Positions 9,069 to 17,665 of a DNA stretch of 64,000 nt are shown here, one piece after another. Position 1 is the stretch's first letter; each line of letters opens with the position of its first letter. The translations under genes were made by a program, and so were the position numbers. The notes under the pieces were generated by a model. The model saw only the letters and a program-made list of their open reading frames with translations. It did not search any database and was not told the origin of the DNA. The stretch spans positions 61,327-125,326 of the forward strand of contig NZ_LUTN01000012.1 of assembly GCF_002111595.1 (NCBI RefSeq), written 5' to 3'. Source of the stretch: Lonsdalea britannica (GTDB taxonomy: Bacteria > Pseudomonadota > Gammaproteobacteria > Enterobacterales > Enterobacteriaceae).

Positions 9069-10217
9069 ATGGAAATCAGTTCAACACATCATGCGCTTCG
9101 AGTATTAGCGATGACGACTTTCGATTCAGGCCGGTATATCGGGCGACTCCTGGAGGCCGACGCCGACAATTACCTGCGTACCAATGACTACGCGTTAGCG
9201 CCGCAGCTCAATCGTTTGGGATTGCCTGAAAAATGGAATCCCACGCCCTTGGTTTTGGAAAATGGCGACGTCTTATATGAATTAACGGTTTCTCAACGCT
9301 GTTATTTCTATGAAGCGCTGGGATATATCGATCCCAATCTTATTTTCGCCAGTCCCACGCCCGGCATGTCAGGATTTGTGATTGAAGCCATCGGCAGCGC
9401 AGCGCAGCAGGAGACCTTCTTCAGCCACTTCAAAACGAAACTCAGCCGCAGCTGTTTTGCCATGAGCGAACCGGAACGCGGATCGGACGCGAGCGATCTT
9501 CGAACGCGGGCAACCAAGGTCGATGGCGGATGGCGTATCAGCGGGGAAAAATATTTCATCGGCAACGGACACATCACTGATGTCGGTATCGTGTTCGCCC
9601 GCACGGCTGAAGGCCCTTTGGGGCTGAATATGTTTCTGTTTGAACCGGCCAAGGTCGATGGGTTTAGCGCCACTCGCCAGCCCGTCTTTGGGGTTCCCGG
9701 CAGCAATATCTCGCACCTGCGCTTTGAAGACATGTTGCTGCCGGAGGAGGCGCTGGTCGGCGCGCATCTGAACCCCGCGCAGCGCTTTTCTTCCGCCACG
9801 CTCGCAACGTTCGATCATCTGCGCCCCTGTGTCGGCGCGCTGGCGCTAGGGGTGGTCCGGGCGCTACTGGATCACGTCGTCGAAGTGGGTTATTTACCGC
9901 GTACTCAGGCTGCGCGCCTGCGTACGATGCGCAGGCGGTTATCCGCCGGACTTGATCGTCTTCTGACCATCGCGGAGCGGATGGACCGCGGAGAGCGCAT
10001 CAGTCGGCACATCGGCCTCGCCAAAGCGGAGACCACCCTGCTGGCGGAGCAGTTGGTGCATGAGCTGGTTCACGCCTGCGACCCGGCGGTGGTTTGCGAC
10101 CCTTTCTTTTGCAAAGCCTGGCGCGATATCAGCGGTTTCGAATACACGGAAGGGACACGAAATATCCACCTGCTGAACGCCAGTCACGTCTTCAAAAGCG
10201 AGCGGGTTCATGCGTGA
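9069..10217 (+). CDS. Acyl-CoA dehydrogenase-like flavoenzyme (probably carrier-bound substrate)
   Basis: The 382-residue protein shows the acyl-CoA dehydrogenase fold: the FAD/substrate motif FAMSEPERGSDASDLRT, a beta-domain stretch ISGEKYFIGNGHITDVGIV, and C-terminal FEYTEGTRNIHLL with the usual Glu of the YEG motif position. It follows a 79-base gap holding AAAGGAAA before the ATG, the largest gap so far in this run of genes. In natural-product pathways such enzymes oxidise aminoacyl or acyl groups tethered to carrier proteins, for example prolyl to pyrrolyl in prodigiosin and pyoluteorin synthesis. A second copy lies at 12725. Role in FAD-dependent desaturation is well supported; the substrate is inferred only. 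Confidence 0.85.
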   Translation: MEISSTHHALRVLAMTTFDSGRYIGRLLEADADNYLRTNDYALAPQLNRLGLPEKWNPTPLVLENGDVLYELTVSQRCYFYEALGYIDPNLIFASPTPGMSGFVIEAIGSAAQQETFFSHFKTKLSRSCFAMSEPERGSDASDLRTRATKVDGGWRISGEKYFIGNGHITDVGIVFARTAEGPLGLNMFLFEPAKVDGFSATRQPVFGVPGSNISHLRFEDMLLPEEALVGAHLNPAQRFSSATLATFDHLRPCVGALALGVVRALLDHVVEVGYLPRTQAARLRTMRRRLSAGLDRLLTIAERMDRGERISRHIGLAKAETTLLAEQLVHELVHACDPAVVCDPFFCKAWRDISGFEYTEGTRNIHLLNASHVFKSERVHA

Positions 10218-10892
10218 TATTGCCCCGTTCTGGATCGATCTGGCGGGCCTGTTGCACCCAAAAATCTTGTGGCGGGCGGCAAACGACTTCGACCTGGCTG
10301 GTCTGAGTTGCTGGCACGCATTGCACCCGAATGTCGAGGAACAGGCCATACGCATCGCGACGTGCCTTATGCGTTCAACAACGTCCACATCCCCCATCAC
10401 CCGGCGGTGGTTGAGGCCATCCAAAACCTGAAAAAAGATGAAACGGATGCGCTGCTGTATCTGCATACCGATCTGGCAAAAGAGTGCAAGTCCGCCATGC
10501 TGCCCAGCTTTATCTGGCAGACGGGCCACTACCGTGAAGTCCTCGGACTGGCGGTGGACCCGCCGATGCCGGGCTGGTCTGAGATGCAGCTGGCGGCCGC
10601 GATGGCGCAAGAGCACGGCGGCTGCTGGCTGGTGTTGGACGCCATCACCCGCTTCACGCCCCATCCCGAGCAGGCGCTGTCTCATTTGCTGTATCTGCAT
10701 TTCACTTCCGAAGCGGCGCTCCTCGACGCCGGAGGCTGGCGCTGGGATATCGCCACGCAGCCCGAAGAAGAGTGCCAACGTCTGCCCGACTGGCTGGCGT
10801 CGCCCTCGGAAGGACACGTTCTGCTCGATGCCGTGGGCGGCCGTCCGCCGGTTGCCATGAAAATCCAGCGCGTGACGGGGCAGAGAGGTTGA
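10210..10892 (+). pseudogene. Third KAS-like partner gene, apparent frameshift near 10360
   Basis: Translation starts at an ATG at 10210, overlapping the dehydrogenase stop. The first ~48 codons (MRDIAPFWIDL to AIRIA) look natural and then turn to noise. The continuation DVPYAFNNVHIPHHPAVVEAI lies one base back in frame and runs to a stop at 10892. Aligned over the join, the protein matches the short KAS-like proteins at 2344 and 13834: TDALLYLHTD with IDVVMLAHWTPD, and GLAVDPPMPGW with LAISDRGLSAP. It has no cysteine at the nucleophile position. No slippery heptamer is visible at the junction, so an indel (real or assembly) is likelier than programmed frameshifting. It overlaps the hydrolase start (TGATG). 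Confidence 0.6.
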
Positions 10893-11698
10893 TGAGAGAC
10901 GTCAAACTCGCCGCGTTGCTGTCGGATTTCGCGTGTCCTCGTCCCCGCCCGTTGCGCAGGCAGGAAATCGCGTGGCGACAGACGACGCCCGCCTCGCGCC
11001 TGACCATTGCCGACGGACAGGGCTGCTGGCGTGAACGGGGGGCGACGCATGAACCAAAGGCGCTACTTCTGCATGGTTGGGGAGGCGATGCCTCGTTGTT
11101 CGGCCCGTTGGCGGACGCTTTGTCGGCCATCGGCTGGCACGTGATCATCCCCGACCTGCTGGGGCATGGCGACGCCAGCGCCACTTCGTGTGGGTACACC
11201 GCTCAGTTGCAGTGGCTCAACGCCCTTGAGTGTCGCTTCGGCCATTTTGACCTCATCGTCGCTCACTCCGCGGGGGCCTTGCTGGTAGAAATCGCGCGGG
11301 CTCAGGGGGCATTGATGAGTCGCGCTCGCCTGTCACTGGCGGGGCCGGTCACGCTGATCTCGCTATTCGAATGCTACCTAAGCCAGACCCTTCAGGCCGG
11401 TTTTGACGCCGCAGAGCTGGCGGCGGCCTATCTGGATGACCAGCATCTTCCCCCATCGCTACTGGTCTCGGAACCGTGTTCATCCGACGACAAGCTGTTG
11501 ATCTGCCATGGAAACAACGACGAGGTCATTCCGGTGAAGGACGCGAAACGCTTAGCCGCCAGGCATCCCCACAGTACGCTCTGGCTTCCCGCCGACACGG
11601 GACACATGGGGCTGGTGCAGCATCCCGAGCTGGCGCAGCGGGTGGCGCGTTTTTGTCCCCTGCCGGAGGGGAGGACCGCTGATGCGCTTGACGCTTAA
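10892..11698 (+). CDS. Alpha/beta hydrolase
   Basis: The start is placed at the ATG at 10892 in a TGATG overlap with the preceding gene, giving 268 residues. The fold is shown by LLLHGWGGD (oxyanion loop), DLLGHGDAS, the nucleophile elbow AHSAGA with Ser126, Asp210 in HGNNDEVIP, and His238 in DTGHMG. The closest general type is the BioH/esterase-like group. In a carrier-protein pathway it could release the product from a thioester or hydrolyse a side product. The gene overlaps the next condensing-enzyme gene by 17 bases. The catalytic triad is complete, so activity is expected; substrate unknown. Confidence 0.8.
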   Translation: MRDVKLAALLSDFACPRPRPLRRQEIAWRQTTPASRLTIADGQGCWRERGATHEPKALLLHGWGGDASLFGPLADALSAIGWHVIIPDLLGHGDASATSCGYTAQLQWLNALECRFGHFDLIVAHSAGALLVEIARAQGALMSRARLSLAGPVTLISLFECYLSQTLQAGFDAAELAAAYLDDQHLPPSLLVSEPCSSDDKLLICHGNNDEVIPVKDAKRLAARHPHSTLWLPADTGHMGLVQHPELAQRVARFCPLPEGRTADALDA

Positions 11699-12626
11699 CG
11701 ACATGGAAATTGCCTTCGCGCCGAAGATGCAGACATTGGACGAGGCGGCGCGCACGCTGGGGCTGACGCGCATCGAAGCCAGAATGTTTGAGCGCTTCTA
11801 TGGACTGCGGCAGTTTCCTCATGACAAAAGTCAGGATCTGGCCGGTCTTATCGCGCCCGCGCTACAGAGCATCGTTCGACGCCACGCGGCGATTGTGGAT
11901 AACATCAGGCTCTGCGTGCATTGCCATACCATTCCCTCCGTCACGCCCTTTGGCGCGCCGATTTTGCCCGCGCTCGTCAGGCAGATCGTCGGGGATCACG
12001 CCGAGTACGCGGGATACACCATGAGCCATTGCGCCACCGGACTCGTGGCGCTGGAGCAAATTGCCACCTGGCTCGGTGACGAGGAATACGCGCTGGTGAT
12101 CATCGCGGAGAAGGCGTTCCATCCCAAAGTCCAGTTCATCGCCGACACGACTATCATGGGCGAGGCCGCGTGCGTGCTGCTGGTATCGAGACGCCCCGGT
12201 CCGGTGCGCCTGATCGGGACGACAACAACGCGCGATGGCCGGTTCAGCATCAATAGCGGCCACTTTACGGACACCTGCCCGGTGCATTTTTCCCATATCT
12301 ACACCGATTTTGTGTGCCGCCACATCACCGAGAGCCTGGCCAACGTCGGTCTGGACTTTGAGGATATAGCTTATATTGCGCCTCATAACGTTAACCTGGC
12401 GTCCTGGAAAGAAATTGAAAGAACGTTGTCTTTGCCATCCGGCAAAATAGTGATGGAGAATATTCCTTTGTACGGCCACTGTTTCGGCGCCGATCCATTT
12501 ATCAATTTGCAGCACCTGATAAAAACAAAACAAATAAAACCCGGCGACAAAGTCCTATTAATGAGTATTGGTTTAGGGGTTACAGCGGCCTCCGTTATTG
12601 TGGAATATGCTCCTGAGATGAATTAA
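11682..12626 (+). CDS. FabH-like condensing enzyme (KAS III family)
   Basis: This 314-residue protein has Cys117 in MSHCATGLVAL, His235 in APHNVNLASW and His266 in YGHCFGADPFINL. Its layout matches the products of 3174 and 14685, with low overall identity to either, so each enzyme probably handles a different step or partner. The start overlaps the hydrolase gene and is preceded by GGAGGGGAGG. The 98 bases after it contain no gene and lead to the GTG of the second dehydrogenase. The base composition of its last third is more AT-rich than the surrounding genes. Confidence 0.85.
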   Translation: MRLTLNDMEIAFAPKMQTLDEAARTLGLTRIEARMFERFYGLRQFPHDKSQDLAGLIAPALQSIVRRHAAIVDNIRLCVHCHTIPSVTPFGAPILPALVRQIVGDHAEYAGYTMSHCATGLVALEQIATWLGDEEYALVIIAEKAFHPKVQFIADTTIMGEAACVLLVSRRPGPVRLIGTTTTRDGRFSINSGHFTDTCPVHFSHIYTDFVCRHITESLANVGLDFEDIAYIAPHNVNLASWKEIERTLSLPSGKIVMENIPLYGHCFGADPFINLQHLIKTKQIKPGDKVLLMSIGLGVTAASVIVEYAPEMN

Positions 12627-12724
12627 CGCGCCGTGCGCAATCTGAATCAATTCAATAACTCGACAAGGATTAGACTGCAGTCAGGAAATAGAGTGCAGCG
12701 TCATTGATCGGCTGAGGGATAATA

Positions 12725-13834
12725 GTGAAAAAGGATGAATATCACCTGAACGTATTGGATAAAAGCCTGGAGAAATTTTATTCCGCAGGTTTAATGCTCG
12801 AAGATAACGTTCAGGAAGGCGTCAATTATATTAAGGATGATCTCTTATTAACGTTATCTCATACCGGCTTGCCCGATAAATATAATCCCTGGCGAGATCA
12901 TGCTGCGGCATTGCCGTTCGATATGCGTCACTTCCCCACCTATTTACGCGTCGTGGAATATATTTCGCGTTCGGACGCCAGCTGTTTACTCTCTCTGCCG
13001 GGCACTTCTCTCGCCTGCCGGGCCGTGCAGATGCTGGGCAACGACGCGCAGCAGGAACATTTTTTTTCCCGTTTCCTGACGCAGCCCTCCTGGACCTTTT
13101 TCGCGGTGAGCGAACCAGAGATTGGCTCTGATGCCGCGTCGATTACGACGCGCCTCGACAGCAGTGAACAGGGGCTGACGCTGACGGGCAGCAAAATGTT
13201 TATCGGCGGCGCGCAGATTGCCAGCATTGGTCTGGTGTTTGCGCGACACGGCGACAGAACGCAACTGATCATGGTGGAGCCGAAACAAGCGCCCGCAGCC
13301 ATCGCCGTCGAACCGCTGGCCGCCTACGGACTTGCCGGTGCGGGGTTATCGCAGATAACCTTTGACGCGTTCCCCGTTCAGCCTGAACACATCCTGGGAT
13401 TCACCGCCAGCCCCCTGCGACAGGGCATGAATGCGCTGACGCAGGTCTTCGAGAAGCATCGCCCCCTCGTCGCCGCGATGGCGCTGGGCACCGCGCGCGG
13501 TTTTCTGGAGGCGCTCGACCGGGAAAATATCCCTGAAACCGCGCTGTGGCGGGAGTACCACTCGCTGTACGTCCGCCTGATGGAAGTGGGTGAACACTTT
13601 CAGCAACAGCGTTCACGCGTCTGGCAAACCAGTCAGATCAAACGACAGGCCACGGCGTTCGTCGAACGGGTCGCTCACCGGCTTCCTCATCTTCTGCCCA
13701 CGGAACAGTGGGTGAATCAGCCGGGCCTCATGAAACGATACCGCGATGCTTTCGCCTTTGAATACATGGAAGGGACGTCTCATATCCAGTTGCTCAACGG
13801 CTGGCGCGGCTTCCTTGCCGATAAGGAGCAGTGA
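12725..13834 (+). CDS. Second acyl-CoA dehydrogenase-like flavoenzyme
   Basis: Translation probably begins at a GTG (12725) preceded by GAGGGAT, giving 369 residues. Motifs are FFAVSEPEIGSDAASITT, LTGSKMFIGGAQIASIGLVF and C-terminal FEYMEGTSHIQLL. It is paralogous to the protein at 9069 but shorter and divergent, and both have FEY-EG near the C-terminus. Two such flavoenzymes in one pathway suggest two oxidations of tethered intermediates, or two different carriers served. The gene ends in a TGATG overlap with the next start, so it belongs to the same operon. Confidence 0.85.
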   Translation: MKKDEYHLNVLDKSLEKFYSAGLMLEDNVQEGVNYIKDDLLLTLSHTGLPDKYNPWRDHAAALPFDMRHFPTYLRVVEYISRSDASCLLSLPGTSLACRAVQMLGNDAQQEHFFSRFLTQPSWTFFAVSEPEIGSDAASITTRLDSSEQGLTLTGSKMFIGGAQIASIGLVFARHGDRTQLIMVEPKQAPAAIAVEPLAAYGLAGAGLSQITFDAFPVQPEHILGFTASPLRQGMNALTQVFEKHRPLVAAMALGTARGFLEALDRENIPETALWREYHSLYVRLMEVGEHFQQQRSRVWQTSQIKRQATAFVERVAHRLPHLLPTEQWVNQPGLMKRYRDAFAFEYMEGTSHIQLLNGWRGFLADKEQ

Positions 13835-14694
13835 TGAGCCTGAGCCTGCATCCCCGGCACATCATCTGGAATACGTTTGGCGAACTGGAGCCGTTTAATC
13901 CCGCCTGGCTGGATGAAGTCGATCACTGGGAGGATTACGTCGCCGCGTTTTTTCAGTCGAACGGGCTGCCGTGGGATCCCGCTCAAAGCCAGGTGGTCGA
14001 GTGCATTACCGCCGAAGACAAAGCGCCGTTCGTCCGCATGATGGATCGTTTATTGCCGTCGCTACAGGCCGTCACCGACTGCCGGGATATCGATGTAGTG
14101 ATGCTGGCGCACTGGACGCCAGATCTTCATCTGGGAACGTCCGTCGTCAATCATGTTATCCACCAGTTGGATCTCAGCGAACAGAGTTTTGCGCTGGCCA
14201 TCAGCGACCGTGGGCTGTCCGCCCCGCTTTTCGCCTTTGACGCACTGCATCGTTATCTTCGGCAAAACGCCCGACGAGGCTTGCTGCTGATTGCCGACCA
14301 AAAACATTTGCTCTATCGCTCCCCGCTAATGCGCCGTCTCGCGCCGCATAACAGCGCCAGCATTGTCGCCGTGAATCGGGACGACGAGGGCTGGCGCTAT
14401 CTGGGTTATCAACGCAGCGAGCTAAATGCCTCAGGAATAGCGGCACATTGCGACGGGATAAAACAGCATTTCGGTCTAACGGATCACTATCGTCTCGTCG
14501 CCAGTCCCACCGTGCTGTCGCTGCTGCCCGCACACGAACACCCTCTCCCGGCGGACGATCGCCTGTTGTGCACCTCGCTGTTTGCGGCCCTGGCGCAAGG
14601 CGACACGCGCTACGATCACCTGCTGCTGCTGCAGGAAGAGACGACGATCACCGCATTGGCGTTTCAGGGAACGGAGAACAGAGCATGCGACTGA
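13834..14694 (+). CDS. Thiolase-fold KAS-like partner protein (short, active-site Cys replaced)
   Basis: Start at ATG 13834 (AAGGAG five bases upstream), overlapping the previous stop; 286 residues. It matches the protein at 2344 through DIDVVMLAHWTPD, TSVVNHVIHQL, LAISDRGLSAPLFAFDAL and the following RGLLLIAD strand. The nucleophile position is Arg (SDRG) where 2344 has Cys (SDCG), so it should be unable to form an acyl-enzyme. It overlaps the FabH-like gene at 14685 by 10 bases, repeating the arrangement of 2344 and 3174. I infer a non-catalytic subunit paired with the neighbouring condensing enzyme. No named family is recognised. Confidence 0.6.
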   Translation: MSLSLHPRHIIWNTFGELEPFNPAWLDEVDHWEDYVAAFFQSNGLPWDPAQSQVVECITAEDKAPFVRMMDRLLPSLQAVTDCRDIDVVMLAHWTPDLHLGTSVVNHVIHQLDLSEQSFALAISDRGLSAPLFAFDALHRYLRQNARRGLLLIADQKHLLYRSPLMRRLAPHNSASIVAVNRDDEGWRYLGYQRSELNASGIAAHCDGIKQHFGLTDHYRLVASPTVLSLLPAHEHPLPADDRLLCTSLFAALAQGDTRYDHLLLLQEETTITALAFQGTENRACD

Positions 14695-15626
14695 CCCGCA
14701 TGGCGGATGACATCCCTACGGCGCGCGTAGACGCAGTCGATATCATTCAAGCGGCCGGCGGCAGCCGCAGCGAGGCTCGCGTATTCAGCAAACTCTTCGG
14801 TATCGAACATGTCGCCGCGCTGCCGCGTACGGACTCGCTCCTTAATACCTTTTTGTCTCTGCTGGACAGGCTTGATGTGAGCGCCGACGAGACGCCGATC
14901 GATACGCTGATTTACGTACATGCCCTGCCGATTCAGCCCATCGAAGGGGAAGGCCTGACGACAGCGCTGATCCGTCGTCATCCGGCGTTAACACAGGTGA
15001 AGCACCGCTACGAGATTGATCAACACAACTGCGGCGGCGGATTTTGGGGACTCAAGATGCTCCAGTCTCTTTTTCGGGCCGGGCTGTCGCAGCGGGCGCT
15101 GCTGGTGTTAGGCGACTCGCTCAGCACGTTCGCGCTGGGGGAGCGTTATATTCCCGGCTGCACGATTCTTGGCGACGGCTTCGTCGTCATGCTGCTGGAC
15201 AATCAGGATGACGGGATACAGTTGACGCCTCCTTTTATAGAACATCGCGCTGAATTCTGGCCTGGACTCTTTGTCGAATCGCAGCAAAAAAGCGCCTTTT
15301 ATGCCGAGCACAACGCGATGATGGATCACGCGCTGAAAGAAATTGAGTTTTCATTTCAGACCCATGACACGTTGCTACCGCACAATATCAACCGTCTGAC
15401 CTGGCTCAACTTCACACGGCTCCATCCTGAATTCGAAGCGCGTATCGATACCCGGTTATTGCCGGAGGTGGGCCATTGCTGTGCGGCAGATCCCTTTTTG
15501 CTGTTGAGCCGCCGACTGGAAAATAGTCAGCCCTTATCAAAACGCTGCGGCCTGCTGTCCATCGGCGCGGGTGCCTTTATCGGGGCGTGCAGCGTCCTCC
15601 CAGACCCACAGCGCATTGCCGGATGA
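14685..15626 (+). CDS. FabH-like condensing enzyme (KAS III family)
   Basis: The start is the ATG at 14685, ten bases inside the previous gene; a longer in-frame reading upstream only shadows that gene. The 313 residues include Cys116 in DQHNCGGGFWGL, His233 in LPHNINRLTW and His264 in VGHCCAADPFLLL, again the Cys-His-His arrangement with GHC. It is the third complete FabH-like enzyme of region A. The stop is followed by AAGGAG and the P450 GTG, so it is in the same transcript. Condensation or acyl transfer is expected; substrate unknown. Confidence 0.85.
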   Translation: MRLTRMADDIPTARVDAVDIIQAAGGSRSEARVFSKLFGIEHVAALPRTDSLLNTFLSLLDRLDVSADETPIDTLIYVHALPIQPIEGEGLTTALIRRHPALTQVKHRYEIDQHNCGGGFWGLKMLQSLFRAGLSQRALLVLGDSLSTFALGERYIPGCTILGDGFVVMLLDNQDDGIQLTPPFIEHRAEFWPGLFVESQQKSAFYAEHNAMMDHALKEIEFSFQTHDTLLPHNINRLTWLNFTRLHPEFEARIDTRLLPEVGHCCAADPFLLLSRRLENSQPLSKRCGLLSIGAGAFIGACSVLPDPQRIAG

Positions 15627-15638
15627 TAAGGAGCAAAC

Positions 15639-16976
15639 GTGATACGACCTTATACCGCCCTACCCACCGTTGACGTTGAGGAAAAGCGTCTACGTGCGAT
15701 CGGCATTTTAAAGACGGTGGAGGAAGCGGTCGCCGCCAAGGGCGATGTGGTCCGGCTTCGATTCGTCAACAGCGCCGATTTGGTCGTGCTGGGCGGCGCC
15801 CGTCATGTGCGCTATTGGCAGCAAAATGACGATCTTTTCGGTAAGGACGTCATGACTCTTCCGTCCTCCGCGGCCGTTGGCCGCCTGCTGCTGGGAGATG
15901 CCCTCACGTTTGCTCAGGATGGCGATGAATGGCGGCAGCGCAGAAAACTCACCGTGCCGCGTGTCAATCCGAAATGCGCGTCGTTGCAGCAGTCTGTGAC
16001 AGAAAGCGCGGACTGGCTCGTCAGCCAGTTCGCCACATCGGCGCCCGTGGCACTGCGCGATCTGACGCTTGAGTGGGCGGTGCGCGCGGTGATGCCGCCC
16101 TTTATCGGCCATCTCTGTTCGCGCCGGGAAGGCCAGCGCTTCGCCACGGAAACCCATCAGGCGTTCTACGCGCTGATCCAGAAAGCCGCTACCGTTGATC
16201 GAGAGACGTTGCTTCGCGATCCCATCCTGCTGAATTATCGTCAGCGCCTGCATACGCTAGTGGAAGCGAGCCTGCTCGGCATTGCCGACGAGCCGGATAC
16301 GATGCTGGCACAGCTTTACCATGCCCTCGACGTCGCCCGCTACCCGGAGCGCAAAGCCTCGCTGGTGAATCAGGTGATGGGCAATTTGTCAGGCAGCATT
16401 GATAATCCGGCCACCAGCCTTCAATGGTGTCTGATCCATCTGGCCCGGCATCCCGACGTGCAGGCGCGGATCGCTCAGGAAACGCGCGCGCTGCCCCCCG
16501 ACGAGATCAGCCTGCAAAAATGCCCGGTTACGCTGGCCGCCGTCAAAGAATCGCTGCGGCTGACGCCGGTCTCATCGCTGGTGGAACGGACGGTATTACA
16601 GGAGATTGAGATCGCGGGTTACCGCATCCCCACCGGCACCGCGATCCTGTTCTCCCCCTGGCTGGTGCATCATGACGCCCGCCTCTGGCCCGAACCGATG
16701 CAGTTCAATATCGATCGTTTTCTCCAGGGACCTATCCCGCCCTACCACTACTTTCCTTTTGGGACGGGTAAACGCCACTGCGTAGGGATGTCACTTTCGC
16801 TGCATCAGTTGGTGATAACACTGGCTCGACTCTCGCGACGCTGCCGATTCCAACTGGCCCCCGGAACGCGACCGGTGGATCTGCGCCCGGAATTTGGTCT
16901 CAGCCTCGCGCCGCGGGGCGATGTGTCCTTGACGGCCTCGCCTCTGGCGACCCCGCTTTCTCATGGTTCTTTTTAA
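15639..16976 (+). CDS. Cytochrome P450
   Basis: Translation starts at GTG 15639 with TAAGGAGC upstream; 445 residues. The haem-binding loop FPFGTGKRHCVG places the thiolate ligand at Cys381. The ExxR of helix K is seen in KESLRLTP, and the PERF-like stretch in QFNIDRFLQG. The I-helix region reads GNLSGSIDNPATSLQW, lacking the usual acid-Thr pair in its standard spacing, which hints at altered oxygen activation or an unusual reaction. It closes the GC-rich biosynthetic run and probably tailors the product. It needs ferredoxin partners that are not encoded nearby. Confidence 0.9.
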   Translation: MIRPYTALPTVDVEEKRLRAIGILKTVEEAVAAKGDVVRLRFVNSADLVVLGGARHVRYWQQNDDLFGKDVMTLPSSAAVGRLLLGDALTFAQDGDEWRQRRKLTVPRVNPKCASLQQSVTESADWLVSQFATSAPVALRDLTLEWAVRAVMPPFIGHLCSRREGQRFATETHQAFYALIQKAATVDRETLLRDPILLNYRQRLHTLVEASLLGIADEPDTMLAQLYHALDVARYPERKASLVNQVMGNLSGSIDNPATSLQWCLIHLARHPDVQARIAQETRALPPDEISLQKCPVTLAAVKESLRLTPVSSLVERTVLQEIEIAGYRIPTGTAILFSPWLVHHDARLWPEPMQFNIDRFLQGPIPPYHYFPFGTGKRHCVGMSLSLHQLVITLARLSRRCRFQLAPGTRPVDLRPEFGLSLAPRGDVSLTASPLATPLSHGSF

Positions 16977-16996
16977 ATACGCGCTACGGAGGTCCT

Positions 16997-17665
16997 ATGA
17001 CCCGCTTAAACACTGTTTTTTCCCTCGCGTTGCTTTTTAGCGCCACCCTCAACGTCGCTTCTGCGGCCGACATTGAGAAACAGATAGCCCTGTCTTCTTT
17101 TGACGAACTGGAATTATCGAAAGGGCTTTCCGTCACACTCAAATGCGCGGATAAGCCTTATGCCGTGGCCATCGCATCTCAAAAGGTATTGGATCAATTG
17201 CAGGTCAATTCGGCGAGCAAGAAGCTAAGTTTGACGGGCGTGACCCGCGACATAGACGGATGGGATCTCTCAGACAATAAAACAGACCTGACGATTTTTA
17301 CGGACAAACCCGTGCGGTCGATTAAAACCACCTTTGGCGTCAACCTGAAGGTTGATGCCTGCGCCCTCAGTACGGAGCAGGTGACGGTGGAGGGCAGCAT
17401 GGGCTCCACGATAGCGTTGAGCGGCAACCTTCATCGTCTGGATGCCAAGCTGGCGATGGGCGCGAAACTGGTCAACGACACCCATGATCTGGTGGTCCAG
17501 TCAGCCCACATGAGCGTGGCGATGGGCGCGGAAGCGGACCTGTGCCGCGCGCGGGAAGTCTCGGGCAGCGCCGCGATGGGCGGACTCGTCTATATAGGGA
17601 CAGATACGCACAACACATTGACCAGCGAGATGGGCGCGACGGTGCTGACCCGCGATTGCCAATAA
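16997..17665 (+). CDS. Secreted GIN-domain (DUF2807-like) protein
   Basis: A 222-residue protein with an N-terminal signal peptide (LNTVFSLALLFSATLNVASA, cleavage near AAD). The mature part is a repetitive beta-rich chain with ELELSKGLSVTL, LTIFTDKP and repeated MGA/AMG segments, typical of the putative head GIN domain (DUF2807). GGAGGT lies ahead of the ATG, 20 bases after the P450 stop, so it could be cotranscribed. A direct role in the pathway is not evident; it may be an envelope protein. Confidence 0.75.
   Translation: MTRLNTVFSLALLFSATLNVASAADIEKQIALSSFDELELSKGLSVTLKCADKPYAVAIASQKVLDQLQVNSASKKLSLTGVTRDIDGWDLSDNKTDLTIFTDKPVRSIKTTFGVNLKVDACALSTEQVTVEGSMGSTIALSGNLHRLDAKLAMGAKLVNDTHDLVVQSAHMSVAMGAEADLCRAREVSGSAAMGGLVYIGTDTHNTLTSEMGATVLTRDCQ

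Noticed and set aside
10345..10370. Programmed ribosomal frameshift
   Set aside because: No slippery heptamer or downstream pseudoknot is evident; several other single-base breaks in the window make an indel likelier.
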